Below, one piece after another: positions 1 to 9,392 of a stretch of DNA of 28,512 nucleotides. Position numbers and translations under genes: made by a program. This DNA is from an uncultured beta proteobacterium (GTDB lineage: Bacteria > Pseudomonadota > Gammaproteobacteria > Burkholderiales > SG8-39). The DNA is taken from assembly GCA_902826155.1 (NCBI GenBank), contig CADEDU010000022.1, forward strand, positions 58,688 through 87,199, in the 5' to 3' direction. Position 1 is the stretch's first letter; each line of letters opens with the position of its first letter. The notes beneath the pieces were generated by a model. The model was not told the DNA's origin. It did not search any database and worked only from the letters and a program-made list of their open reading frames with translations.

Positions 1-243
1 GCCGAGCATCCGACGCAATCGAATGAGCCAGTGCCAGCCGCTCAGGTGACGTATCGGCGTGACCGCGAGCGTGGCAAGCAGGAACACCAGCGTCCAGGTG
101 CCGGTGGAACGCGTGATCAGCTCGATCGGGTTCACGCCCAGCCAATCGAGTGGCACGCCCAGCAGCAGCCGCGCCAGCGGCAGGAGCGACACCGTGAAGA
201 CGACGACCTTGATCCGCCGCAGCGCGCCCTCGCCTGGCCTCAT
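1..243 (-). CDS. msrQ: MsrQ haem-binding membrane subunit of the MsrPQ methionine sulfoxide reductase (N-terminal part only)
   Basis: The reverse strand from the ATG at 243 gives 81 codons open to the window edge. MsrQ (formerly YedZ) is the inner-membrane b-haem protein that passes electrons to periplasmic MsrP. The visible part has a hydrophobic first segment (about residues 10-28), the family-typical NPIELITRSTGTW stretch, a second hydrophobic segment ending in LAVTPIRHLSG, and an RRMLG motif before the cut. This fits the start of the ferric reductase-like transmembrane domain. The start lies only 6 bases after the msrP stop codon, so the two genes are almost certainly co-transcribed, as is usual. 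About 60 percent of the protein, including most haem-ligand histidines, lies outside the window. Confidence 0.9.
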   Translation of the reverse strand, partial: MRPGEGALRRIKVVVFTVSLLPLARLLLGVPLDWLGVNPIELITRSTGTWTLVFLLATLAVTPIRHLSGWHWLIRLRRMLG

Positions 244-249
244 GCGCGA

Positions 250-1194
<945 letters not shown>

Positions 1195-1228
1195 GGTCCA
1201 CTCTGGTTGACTCAAGAACAGGTGTCAT

Positions 1229-1606
1229 TCAACGCTCGACCACGCGCCACAGGTCGTCAACGCCCTGACCTCGATACTCGCCGGGCGCGCGATCGAGCGC
1301 ATAGCGGTATAGAGGTACGCCGCGATACACCCACTGCCGCTCGCTGTCGCCGCGCTGAATCAGCGCGAAGTCGCCGATGCGACGGGCGCCGGGTGCCGCG
1401 AGATACGGCCGCCATGTCTCGACGCATTGATCGACACACATGCTGACCCGGCTGTAGGCGACGTCGCGATCGAAACGGTACAGCGCAAAGCCGCTGCGGT
1501 CAGTCAGGTAGGGCCCGGTAAAAGAGCCTGGGGCATCAAGCCTCCCCAACCAGCCGCAGGCCGTCAGCACCATGCACGCTCCAACAACAGTCAATCGGCC
1601 GAGCAT
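1229..1606 (-). CDS. Small lipoprotein of the COG4315 / secreted-repeat family (function unknown)
   Basis: This is a 125-residue protein with a lipoprotein signal: a hydrophobic stretch followed by LTAC, with lipidation expected at Cys17. The mature part has the features I associate with the secreted repeat of unknown function (PF03640/COG4315): YLTDRSGFALYRFDRD near residues 33-48, a CVDQC pair (Cys57, Cys61) followed by WRPYLA, a QWVYRGVPLYRYALD block around 91-105 and a closing DDLWRVV. No enzymatic activity is established for this family. It lies 29 bases downstream of ccsA and 34 bases upstream of msrP, so it sits inside a redox/cytochrome run and may be co-transcribed with both. I chose the ATG at 1606 because it creates the signal peptide; a longer upstream reading frame overlaps ccsA and lacks one. 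Confidence 0.8.
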   Translation of the reverse strand: MLGRLTVVGACMVLTACGWLGRLDAPGSFTGPYLTDRSGFALYRFDRDVAYSRVSMCVDQCVETWRPYLAAPGARRIGDFALIQRGDSERQWVYRGVPLYRYALDRAPGEYRGQGVDDLWRVVER

Positions 1607-1635
1607 GGGATCCGGCGCAAGGGCACGCGAGGAGG

Positions 1636-2940
1636 CTAGAGCTGACCGTAGGAATGCAGGCCGGACAGGAAGATGTTGACGCCCAGGAATGCGAACGTGG
1701 TGACGATGAGTCCGATGAACGCCCACCACGCCAGCACCGGGCCGCGCAGACCCGCCACCATACGCATGTGCAGCCAAGCAGCATAGTTGAGCCAGACGAT
1801 CAGCGCCCAGGTTTCCTTGGGGTCCCACTGCCAGTAGGTGCCCCACGCTTCAGCCGCCCACAACGCACCCAGGATCGTGGCAACCGTGAAGAAGCCGAAG
1901 CCCACGGCGATCGACTTGTACATCACCTCGTCGAGCAGTTGCAGCGAAGGCAGACGCGCCGCGACGAACGGCCGCATCGCCGAGATCGCACCGACGATCA
2001 CCACCAGCACCACGAAGAACGTGAGCCAGAACCGCGACGGACCGCCTTTGCCCAGCAGCATCGGCAGCACGAAGAACAGCACTGCGATGCCAGCCAGGCC
2101 TCCAAGGGCCCAGGCCGGTCGATGATCACCCTTGACCACGTAGGCGAAAGCGAGCATTGCCGCCAACGCGAAACAACCATAACCGATGAAGTTCGCCGGC
2201 ACGTGGATCTTCATCCACCACGATTGCAGTGCTGGCACCAGCGGCTGGATTTCATGCGCACCGCGATCGAACGTGTACCACAGCAGGAAGCACACCGCGG
2301 CGCTGATCACCAGAAGCACGAACGCCCCCATCGATTTGGCGCGATGCTTCTCCTCGTAATACAAATAGAACAGCGCGGTGATCAGACAGAACAGCACGAA
2401 CACTTCATACAGATTGCTGACCGGAATGTGGCCGACATCGGTGCCGACCAGGTACGACTCGTACCAGCGCGCGAGCATCCCCGCAGTGCCCATGACCACG
2501 GCGGCCCAGGTAAGGCCGGTTGCGACCTGCCCGGCGAAATGCACCGAGCCTTCACGCGTATGCACGATCGACCACCAATAGCAGACCGTGGCAGCGAAAA
2601 ACAGCGTGCACATCCACAGGATCGCCGTCTGGCTCGACAGGAAGTACTTCAGCAGGAATGCCTTGTCCGCGCGTCCAAGCTCGCCTCCGTACGCGCCGAT
2701 CGCCAGCAGCGCCAGAACGCTCACGCCGACTACCAGATTTCGCATCGGTTGCCACTGCCAGCCCAGAACGATGAACACGACGGCGGCAGCCATGAGGATC
2801 ACGCGTTCGTAGCCGTCCATATAGGCGGCATAAGTGCGAAGGCCGTACACCGCGCCCGCGATCAGGAGCACTGCGTAGACCCAATCGAACCAAGAGCGGG
2901 ATCGGAACCAGGGGCGGGACAACTCTTGGGTGAGTTCCAT
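1636..2940 (-). CDS. ccsA: CcsA/ResC-type System II cytochrome c biogenesis protein (haem handling, WWD domain)
   Basis: This 434-residue polytopic membrane protein is the CcsA (ResC) half of the System II cytochrome c synthetase, which moves haem across the inner membrane and holds it for ligation to apocytochromes. The diagnostic tryptophan-rich WWD motif is present as WGTYWQWDPKETWALIVWL (residues 366-384), flanked by His246 (KIHVPANF) and His391 (LHMRM), the positions of the haem-coordinating periplasmic histidines. About ten hydrophobic segments are visible. Databases call this family CcsB (TIGR03144) or CcsA/ResC depending on the naming scheme. A GAGGAG ribosome binding site lies 6 bases before the ATG. 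The gene starts 17 bases after the resB stop, the usual resB-ccsA pair. Confidence 0.95.
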   Translation of the reverse strand: MELTQELSRPWFRSRSWFDWVYAVLLIAGAVYGLRTYAAYMDGYERVILMAAAVVFIVLGWQWQPMRNLVVGVSVLALLAIGAYGGELGRADKAFLLKYFLSSQTAILWMCTLFFAATVCYWWSIVHTREGSVHFAGQVATGLTWAAVVMGTAGMLARWYESYLVGTDVGHIPVSNLYEVFVLFCLITALFYLYYEEKHRAKSMGAFVLLVISAAVCFLLWYTFDRGAHEIQPLVPALQSWWMKIHVPANFIGYGCFALAAMLAFAYVVKGDHRPAWALGGLAGIAVLFFVLPMLLGKGGPSRFWLTFFVVLVVIVGAISAMRPFVAARLPSLQLLDEVMYKSIAVGFGFFTVATILGALWAAEAWGTYWQWDPKETWALIVWLNYAAWLHMRMVAGLRGPVLAWWAFIGLIVTTFAFLGVNIFLSGLHSYGQL

Positions 2941-2957
2941 CGAATGCTCCTCGTGGG

Positions 2958-5009
2958 CTACTGCGAGGCGGTAGCCCCGGCCAGCGTGCGCAGGCCCGCC
3001 TGATGCTGGGCGAACTCGCGATCGAGATCAATCGTGCGCCGGTTGCTCGCCATCGCGACCAGCATCGTGCCGTCGTTGCGGACAAAGGCCCAAACGCGCC
3101 GCTCGCGGATGTACAGCATGGCGAAGATCCCCAGCACCAGCGCGAGACAGCCCAAGTACACGATATTTCGGCCCGGGGAGCGCGTCAATTGAAAGACGCT
3201 CGCCTTGACCTCGTCGTACGTCAGCAGTTGCACATAAAGCGGGACGCCGTACATAAAGCTGTCGGAGATGGCGTTGAGCGCGTCCTGCACGAAACGCGCA
3301 CGCTCCACGCTTGGTTCCAGGCGCGGCTTGCCGGCCTGCTCGCGCCCCATCTGCCAGGCCTCCCACGCCGCGCCCTGCAGCAGCCGCAGATAGATATCGG
3401 CAGCCTTGTCGCGCTCGGCTTCGGGGACGGCCTTTTCGAGGAACTCAGCCACCGAGCGCATGCCGCGCACGTTGAACGTATCCAACACCCGCTTCACGGT
3501 TTCTTCGAGCCGGTCGCGCGTACCCTGGGTCATCGCCGAGTCAGTACTGGCTCCTGCGGCGAAGCGCTGCCCGATCGCGGCGAATGACTCGCGATCCAAC
3601 ATGACGGCGCGCAATTCCAGAAACCCGTCGAACGTCGTGTCTTCATCCAGCGGCAGACGCAAATAGCGGAACGGCTCATTCGGCGTCTCGCGCATGCCTG
3701 AGACGAAATACCAGCGACCATCGATCTGCACCGGCAGCATGTAGTTGGTGTACTCGCGCGCCTGACCGGCAGGATCGCGCAGCTTGTACTGAAAGCTCGG
3801 CCCGACGTTGCGCAGGTTCTTGGCACGATCGGGTCGCGCACCCGCGCCCATCTCGTTGCCCAACCGCTCGAGGATCGATGGGCTCGGCGCGGGAGCGTCC
3901 GCCTCGCCCGAGGCATTGCTCATGTTCTCGATGTTGAAGGGCCGAAATCCGCTGAACTCGACCGTGTACTCGGTATTCAAGTAGCGGATCTTCAGGCTCT
4001 CACCGACGCGCCCTTCGAGCAGCAGAGGGTTCAACCCGCCGCGATGCAGATCGGTGGCACGCAGATTGAGCTTGGTGCCGCCGTCGTCGAAGCTCGCTTG
4101 ATAGACCGCGACGCCGCGATAGATCAGCGGATGGTTCACCTCGATGCGGTGATCGAACGTGTGACCGGTCTGCTTGTCGCGAACCGTGACCTCGCTTGCG
4201 AAGAGCTTCGGCTGGCCGGTGCTGTAGTGCTCGATCAGGAAGCGCTTGAGTTCGATCGCGAACGGCAAGTCCTGGATGAGCACACCGTCGGCCAGGGTCA
4301 ACACCGCGATATCGCTCGAACCGCCCTCGGCGACCAGCATGTTGCCGCGGAAACTCCAGTTGTCGGTATCGAGCCGCCCTTGCGGCGGAATCGCATCGCG
4401 ACTCACGTTGCCGCGTAACAGGGTCTTTTCGCCGAGCGCGAGCTTGAGTCGCAGCGACAGTTCGCTGTCGAGCAGACCGCCGACGCAGATCACCACGATG
4501 CCGGCGTGCGCCAGGATGTAACCCAGCCTGCGCGTTCCGCCCGCCTTGGCTGCGATCAGCGTCCCGGTCTCGCCGGTGCGCGCACGTACCGCAAAGCGCT
4601 GCCCGTGCAAGTACGCACTGGTGCGCTCCACCAGCGCCGCCGCGGGCGTGCTCGATTGCCATTCGTCGCGGTGGCTGAAGTTGCGCAGCGCCTGCTCACG
4701 GACGTCGTCGCGATACGCACGCATCTCGCGCAGCATCTTGGGCGAGTTGCGCCAGATGCACACCGAAGTCGACATCACCAGGAACGCGAGGATCAACAGG
4801 AACCAGCTCGCGTTGTAGACGCTGAACAGCCCCAAGCGCTCGAACAGCGGAAACCAGAACGGACCGAACTGATTCAGGTAGCTGGAGTACGGCTCGTTCT
4901 GCTTGAGCACCGTGCCCAGCATCGAGGCGATGGCGATGATGGTGAGCAGGCTGATCGCAAACCGCATTGACGCGAACAGCTCGAGGAGCGAATGCCTGCG
5001 GGATGCCAT
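2958..5009 (-). CDS. resB: ResB/CcsB-type System II cytochrome c biogenesis protein
   Basis: This 683-residue membrane protein is the ResB partner of the CcsA/ResC haem-handling protein in System II cytochrome c maturation. The N-terminal part has LLELFASMRFAISLLTIIAI, the first transmembrane helix, then KQNEPYSSYLNQFGPFWFPLFE, a family signature. Further helices lie near residues 65-85 and 145-165, followed by a large periplasmic domain and a last helix (IVYLGCLALVLGIFAMLYI) near the C terminus. I chose the ATG at 5009 (MASRRHSLLELF); an upstream ATG at 5081 would lie inside the preceding terminator and is rejected. The gene precedes ccsA by 17 bases. No clear promoter is visible in the about 50 bases between the terminator and the start. 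Confidence 0.93.
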   Translation of the reverse strand: MASRRHSLLELFASMRFAISLLTIIAIASMLGTVLKQNEPYSSYLNQFGPFWFPLFERLGLFSVYNASWFLLILAFLVMSTSVCIWRNSPKMLREMRAYRDDVREQALRNFSHRDEWQSSTPAAALVERTSAYLHGQRFAVRARTGETGTLIAAKAGGTRRLGYILAHAGIVVICVGGLLDSELSLRLKLALGEKTLLRGNVSRDAIPPQGRLDTDNWSFRGNMLVAEGGSSDIAVLTLADGVLIQDLPFAIELKRFLIEHYSTGQPKLFASEVTVRDKQTGHTFDHRIEVNHPLIYRGVAVYQASFDDGGTKLNLRATDLHRGGLNPLLLEGRVGESLKIRYLNTEYTVEFSGFRPFNIENMSNASGEADAPAPSPSILERLGNEMGAGARPDRAKNLRNVGPSFQYKLRDPAGQAREYTNYMLPVQIDGRWYFVSGMRETPNEPFRYLRLPLDEDTTFDGFLELRAVMLDRESFAAIGQRFAAGASTDSAMTQGTRDRLEETVKRVLDTFNVRGMRSVAEFLEKAVPEAERDKAADIYLRLLQGAAWEAWQMGREQAGKPRLEPSVERARFVQDALNAISDSFMYGVPLYVQLLTYDEVKASVFQLTRSPGRNIVYLGCLALVLGIFAMLYIRERRVWAFVRNDGTMLVAMASNRRTIDLDREFAQHQAGLRTLAGATASQ

Positions 5010-5060
5010 CTGCCGGAGAGTGGAGAAATGCCCGTCGCGGGTTGAAAAGCTGGAGGGGTG

Positions 5061-5099
5061 AAAAACAAACGGGCGACCCAAGCTGTGAGGGTCACCCGT
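5061..5099 (-). terminator. Rho-independent terminator after the cytochrome c4 gene
   Basis: On the minus strand an 11-base stem (arms 5069-5079 and 5089-5099, with one G-U type pair) with a 9-base loop is followed by TTTGTTTTT at 5069-5061. It lies 55 bases past the cytochrome c4 stop codon and ahead of resB, so it should separate the two transcripts. Confidence 0.85.
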
Positions 5100-5153
5100 C
5101 TTGACTGGTCGCTAGGCCGAAAGTTTCTTCCGGCGCTCGGCTGCGCTGACCGC

Positions 5154-5792
5154 TTATCGCAGGCCCGCGATGAAATCGGATACGGCGAGAATTTCCTTGT
5201 CGGACATGCGTGCGGCGATCGTCCGCATCAAGCGATTGGGATCGTTCGCCCGCTCGCCGGAGCGCCACGCCTTCATCTGCGCCTCGGTGTATTCGGCGTG
5301 CTGACCGGCGAGCCGCGGATACTGCGCGGGCATGCCGGCGCCCGTCACGCCGTGGCAACCGGCACAGGCGGGAACGCTCTTCTCGGGGATTCCCCCGCGA
5401 TAGATCTGTTGGCCCAGCGCGACCAGATCCTTGTTGCGCGCGTTGCGCGGCTTGGCGCTCTGCGCAGCATAGTAGGCTGCGAGATTCTGCATGTCCTGCT
5501 CGCTCAGATTGGCCACCATCGGTGCCATCACGGCGTTGCCGCGATCGGCCTTGCCTGACGCAGGCGCCTTGAAGTTCTTGAGCTGCTTGTGCAGATACTC
5601 CGGAACCTGTCCGGCCAGGATCGGATTCTGCGCGATGGTGCTGTTGCCGTCGGCAGCATGGCAGGCGGCACAGACTTGACCGGCGATCTGCTGACCCTTG
5701 GCGATGTCCGCCTTGGCCTGCGCCCAAGCAGTGGCACTGATCGTGGTGGTCGAGACGGCAACGGCGAACGCGATCGCCAGGCGAAACCTCAT
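5154..5792 (-). CDS. Diheme cytochrome c4 (periplasmic electron carrier)
   Basis: This 212-residue protein has a Sec signal peptide (about residues 1-25, cleavage near AWAQA) and two c-type haem sites, CAACH at 41-45 and CAGCH at 143-147, in two similar halves of about 90 residues. This is the cytochrome c4 layout; c4 is usually a soluble or membrane-associated donor to terminal oxidases. Met89 or Met92 and Met189 or Met196 are candidate axial ligands. LAGQVPEYLHKQLKNFK and its counterpart LAGQHAEYTEAQMKAW are typical of the family. The gene is followed by a terminator and then by the resB-ccsA machinery that would attach its haems. It is divergent from engB across a 203-base region. Confidence 0.95.
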   Translation of the reverse strand: MRFRLAIAFAVAVSTTTISATAWAQAKADIAKGQQIAGQVCAACHAADGNSTIAQNPILAGQVPEYLHKQLKNFKAPASGKADRGNAVMAPMVANLSEQDMQNLAAYYAAQSAKPRNARNKDLVALGQQIYRGGIPEKSVPACAGCHGVTGAGMPAQYPRLAGQHAEYTEAQMKAWRSGERANDPNRLMRTIAARMSDKEILAVSDFIAGLR

Positions 5793-5842
5793 CTTGAATC
5801 TCCCCAGAGCGGAAGCTGATCGGGACTTGATCTTGATTGGTG

Positions 5843-5866
5843 TGAAGCTTGGGTATGAAGCTTGGG
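5843..5866. repeat. Two direct copies of an 11-base motif in the cytochrome c4 leader
   Basis: The 11-mer tgaagcttggg occurs at 5843-5853 and again at 5856-5866, a 13-base period. It lies 50-75 bases upstream of the cytochrome c4 start, in the divergent engB/c4 region. It could be a protein-binding site or a chance duplication; nothing identifies a regulator. Confidence 0.5.
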
Positions 5867-5949
5867 CGTGAACCGGCGCAATGCGCGATTCGCCCGGCGA
5901 CCGCGCTGACGGCGAGATTCACGCACGACCCAGCGCCATCACGACAGCA

Positions 5950-5959
5950 TGCTATTGTA
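5950..5959. promoter_or_regulatory. Possible overlapping -10 elements for engB (+) and cytochrome c4 (-)
   Basis: On the plus strand TGC-TATTGT (5950-5958) resembles an extended -10 box 37 bases before the engB start codon. On the minus strand the same place reads TACAAT (5959-5954), five of six matches to the -10 consensus, in front of cytochrome c4. No convincing -35 box is visible for either direction, so this is a weak call. Confidence 0.35.
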
Positions 5960-5995
5960 ACGAAAGCGTGTCGCCCTCGCTATGCGCTTGCGCGT

Positions 5996-6736
5996 ATGTC
6001 CTTGTTCCGTAAGCTCGCTTTCGTCCAATCCGCCCACCATCTGCGCGATCTGCCCCGACCAGGAGATCCGGAGATCGCGTTCGCCGGTCGTTCGAACGCA
6101 GGCAAGTCGAGCGCAATCAACACGCTAGCCGGGCGCCGACGCCTGGCGTTCGTCAGCAAGACCCCGGGTCGAACCCAGCAGATCAACTTCTTCCGTTTTG
6201 ATCAGGCGCTCCTGGTCGACCTGCCTGGCTACGGCTACGCCAAGGTGCCCCAGGCGATCCGGTCCCACTGGCAGGGTGTGCTGCCACGTTACCTGGGCGA
6301 GCGAAGCAGTTTGATCGGGATGGTGCTCATCATGGACATTCGCCATCCCATGACCGAACTCGATCAGGCCATGCTCGGCTGGTTTGGCCCGACCGGGCGT
6401 CCGATCCATGTGCTGCTGTCCAAGGCGGACAAGCTATCGGGGTCAGCCGCACGCGCGACACTTCGCAAGGTAGACACCGCGCTTCGCGCTCAAGCGTCCA
6501 ACCAGTCGGTGCAACTGTTCTCGAGCTTGAGCGGCGCCGGGGTGGATGAGGTGGAGACAGTCATCGGCGGCTGGCTGGGCACGCAGACTGTGACGCCCTC
6601 CGGCGAACCCACTGCCGATCCGATGCCGAGCGATGCGGCGGCGTCGAACAAGATGGAGTCCCAGAACAAATCGGACGCCAGAGGGAAGAACCGCAGAGAA
6701 AAATCGGGAGCCAGAAAACAAAAAGCCCCGGGCTGA
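5996..6736 (+). CDS. engB: EngB/YihA ribosome biogenesis GTP-binding protein
   Basis: This is a 246-residue GTPase of the TrmE-Era-EngA-EngB family needed for large ribosomal subunit assembly. The G motifs are in order: GRSNAGKSS (31-39, P-loop), KTPGRTQ (55-61, switch I), DLPGYG (75-80, G3), SKADK (142-146, G4) and SSLSG (176-180, G5). The GTPase domain ends near residue 195. About 50 further residues form a low-complexity, lysine/arginine-rich tail rich in Asp, Ser, Lys and Asn, longer than in typical EngB. The ATG at 5996 places MSLFRKLAF at the usual family start; an in-frame upstream extension from 5849 looks non-coding. The last codons overlap, on the other strand, the terminator hairpin of a predicted small RNA. 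Confidence 0.95.
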   Translation: MSLFRKLAFVQSAHHLRDLPRPGDPEIAFAGRSNAGKSSAINTLAGRRRLAFVSKTPGRTQQINFFRFDQALLVDLPGYGYAKVPQAIRSHWQGVLPRYLGERSSLIGMVLIMDIRHPMTELDQAMLGWFGPTGRPIHVLLSKADKLSGSAARATLRKVDTALRAQASNQSVQLFSSLSGAGVDEVETVIGGWLGTQTVTPSGEPTADPMPSDAAASNKMESQNKSDARGKNRREKSGARKQKAPG

Positions 6737-6753
6737 AGGGGAGAAGCCCGGGG
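6715..6753 (-). terminator. Intrinsic terminator of the predicted small RNA
   Basis: This is a 9-bp stem CCCCGGGCT-type hairpin (arms 6745-6753 and 6726-6734) followed on the minus strand by TTTTTGTTTT (6724-6715). On the plus strand no T-run follows the hairpin, so it would not be a good engB terminator by itself. Confidence 0.85.
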
Positions 6754-6806
6754 TCAAAATGCCTTAATTTGCTTAAGGCACCCGCTCAGGGAGGAGAAGC
6801 GGGAGA
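6715..6806 (-). ncRNA. Predicted three-hairpin small RNA with anti-Shine-Dalgarno-like loops
   Basis: Read on the minus strand, three perfect hairpins follow one another. Hairpin 1 has a 6-bp stem (6803-6798 with 6786-6781) and an 11-base loop TCTCCTCCCTG. Hairpin 2 has an 8-bp stem TGCCTTAA/TTAAGGCA (6780-6760) with a 5-base loop. Hairpin 3 has a 9-bp GC-rich stem (6753-6745 with 6734-6726), a loop TCTCCCCTTC and then TTTTTGTTTT, an intrinsic terminator. The U-tract exists only on this strand, which fixes the orientation. Loop 1 contains CUCCUCCC, complementary to purine-rich ribosome binding sites. The layout resembles the betaproteobacterial toxic small RNA family and the alphaproteobacterial RNAs with CUCCUCCC loops, as I remember them. 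The 5' end is not resolved; it may reach about 6840. It lies divergent to hemB and antisense to the engB 3' end. Confidence 0.75.
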
Positions 6807-6849
6807 CGATCAACATCGCCCGTTTGTTTTGAGCGGGGTTTGCGAATAA

Positions 6850-7938
<1,089 letters not shown>

Positions 7939-8020
7939 AGAAAATCCACCGTCTCATTGAAGGATGGCTGCACGCGCCGAACCGGCCGCGAGACGCATGC
8001 GACGCTAAACGTCGCCGGCG

Positions 8021-9223
8021 TTACTGAGCCGCCTCGAACCGCATCTCGCGCACACGCTGATCGAACACGTAGCCGCGCCGATCGACGAAATGCACCCGCA
8101 CCGGCAGGAAGCCGCGCTGCGGGTCGACCCACACGTCGACGTGGTCAGCGTCGTCGTCCTTGCGGCGCACGTGCAGGGCCGTGAGCTCACCCATGGGCGT
8201 ATCGATCCGCTCCTCGCCGATGAACTGGAACAGGTACTCCCCGAACTTGCGGCTGGAAGCGACGTTGAGCGTCTTCATCTCCGGCAGGGGCTGCATGTAG
8301 TAGATCTGGTGCAGCATCGAAATAGGGTCTTGCGTACCCGGCAACAGGTTCGCGTTGCGCCGCTCGTTGCGCCATTGGAACGCGACCTTGCGCGACTCCC
8401 AATCGAACTGGGCCGTCTCGCCGCGATCGGGACGGCCGCGCTGCACGAAATACTCTGAAGGCACCAGCCCGTTGGGTCCGATCGCGCCCCAGCTGCGCTG
8501 CACGTACTGCCCGCCATAGAGCACCGAGAACAAGCCGGTCGCCTCGACCACCGTCTCGGCGAAATAGCGCTCACCGTCATAGTTCCATTGATGCGTCACC
8601 CGGCCGACCCGCATCGGGTTCTCGCCGTAGCTCAGGTCGTACACGAGCGTGGCGGTCTTAAGCGGATGGCGCGCAGGTGGAACAGCCTTTACCGGCTCTG
8701 CAGGGCCCACATCGCTGGGAGCAGCCGCTTGAGCTGAAGCGCTGGGATCCGGAGCGGTCGTCGGCTCAGGCGTCGTTGCGCCAAGCCCCGGACTCGGCGC
8801 TGCGGTCGCATCGGTCGCAACCTCCTGCGGGACGATCTCCTCTTCGACCTGCGCGGTCACTGGAGGCGTGGGATCAGGCAAGGAGATCGGAGGTGTGACC
8901 GGCTGCGCAGCGGGCTTGGGGCGAGCGGGACGAGGATTGGGGCGAGCACTTTGGGAATGCTGCGGCTTGGGCTTGGCGACGGGTGCCGGTGCCGCAGGCT
9001 TGAGCACTTCGGGCGCAACCACGGGCGCCGGCGCAGCGGCCGCCTGCACGATGCGCGCTTCGAGCGGCCGGGGGAGCGCCGTCTCGCGCGCACCGAACTC
9101 GAAGCGCGGCACACCGAACAGGAGCGCCGCGTGCACGGCGATCGACAACGCAAAGGCGAGCCCCCACGCGGATACGATCCGTGCAGGCCGGCCTGGCGAA
9201 TGCGTTGCGTCGGGTTTATCCAT
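8021..9223 (-). CDS. DUF3108 protein with TonB-like N-terminal anchor and proline-rich linker
   Basis: This is a 400-residue protein of unknown function. It begins with a short cytoplasmic piece and one transmembrane helix (about 18-38, WGLAFALSIAVHAALLFGV), followed by a Pro/Ala/Lys-rich stretch (about 60-170), the layout of TonB-type N termini. The last 220 residues match what I recognise as DUF3108: LVYDLSYGENPMRVGRVTH, a middle block with GLVPSEYFVQRGRPD, DPISMLHQIYYMQPLPE, and a closing VDVWVDPQRGFLPVRVHF. The domain is predicted periplasmic. I chose the ATG at 9223; an in-frame ATG at 9286 is possible. A weak promoter-like TTGTCC with GTTAAT 16 bases later lies upstream. The family is often annotated near purN in betaproteobacteria, which is not visible here. 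Confidence 0.85.
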   Translation of the reverse strand: MDKPDATHSPGRPARIVSAWGLAFALSIAVHAALLFGVPRFEFGARETALPRPLEARIVQAAAAPAPVVAPEVLKPAAPAPVAKPKPQHSQSARPNPRPARPKPAAQPVTPPISLPDPTPPVTAQVEEEIVPQEVATDATAAPSPGLGATTPEPTTAPDPSASAQAAAPSDVGPAEPVKAVPPARHPLKTATLVYDLSYGENPMRVGRVTHQWNYDGERYFAETVVEATGLFSVLYGGQYVQRSWGAIGPNGLVPSEYFVQRGRPDRGETAQFDWESRKVAFQWRNERRNANLLPGTQDPISMLHQIYYMQPLPEMKTLNVASSRKFGEYLFQFIGEERIDTPMGELTALHVRRKDDDADHVDVWVDPQRGFLPVRVHFVDRRGYVFDQRVREMRFEAAQ

Positions 9224-9392
9224 CAGCGTGGTGCGGTGGCTTCGTGGTGCTCCAGTCCGGATCAGATTCACGCCGTCCTTGACCATGGCAAGGTTACGGG
9301 AGCCTGATCCCGGCGATTAACGCATCATCGCGCAAGTGGACAACATTGGGATGACCGATCGCTGCGGCAAGTTCCCGACGGTCCCGCTATAA

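Noticed and set aside
1654..3003. A 449-codon plus-strand open frame
   Set aside because: Antisense shadow of ccsA, with repetitive His/Gln/Glu/Arg composition.
6726..6753. Terminator of engB on the plus strand
   Set aside because: The hairpin is followed on the plus strand by TCAAAATGCC with no T-run; the U-tract exists only on the minus strand.
7999..8015. Short GCGACG/CGTCGC hairpin between hemB and the DUF3108 gene as a bidirectional terminator
   Set aside because: Only 6 bp with a 5-base loop and no T-run on either strand; not enough support.
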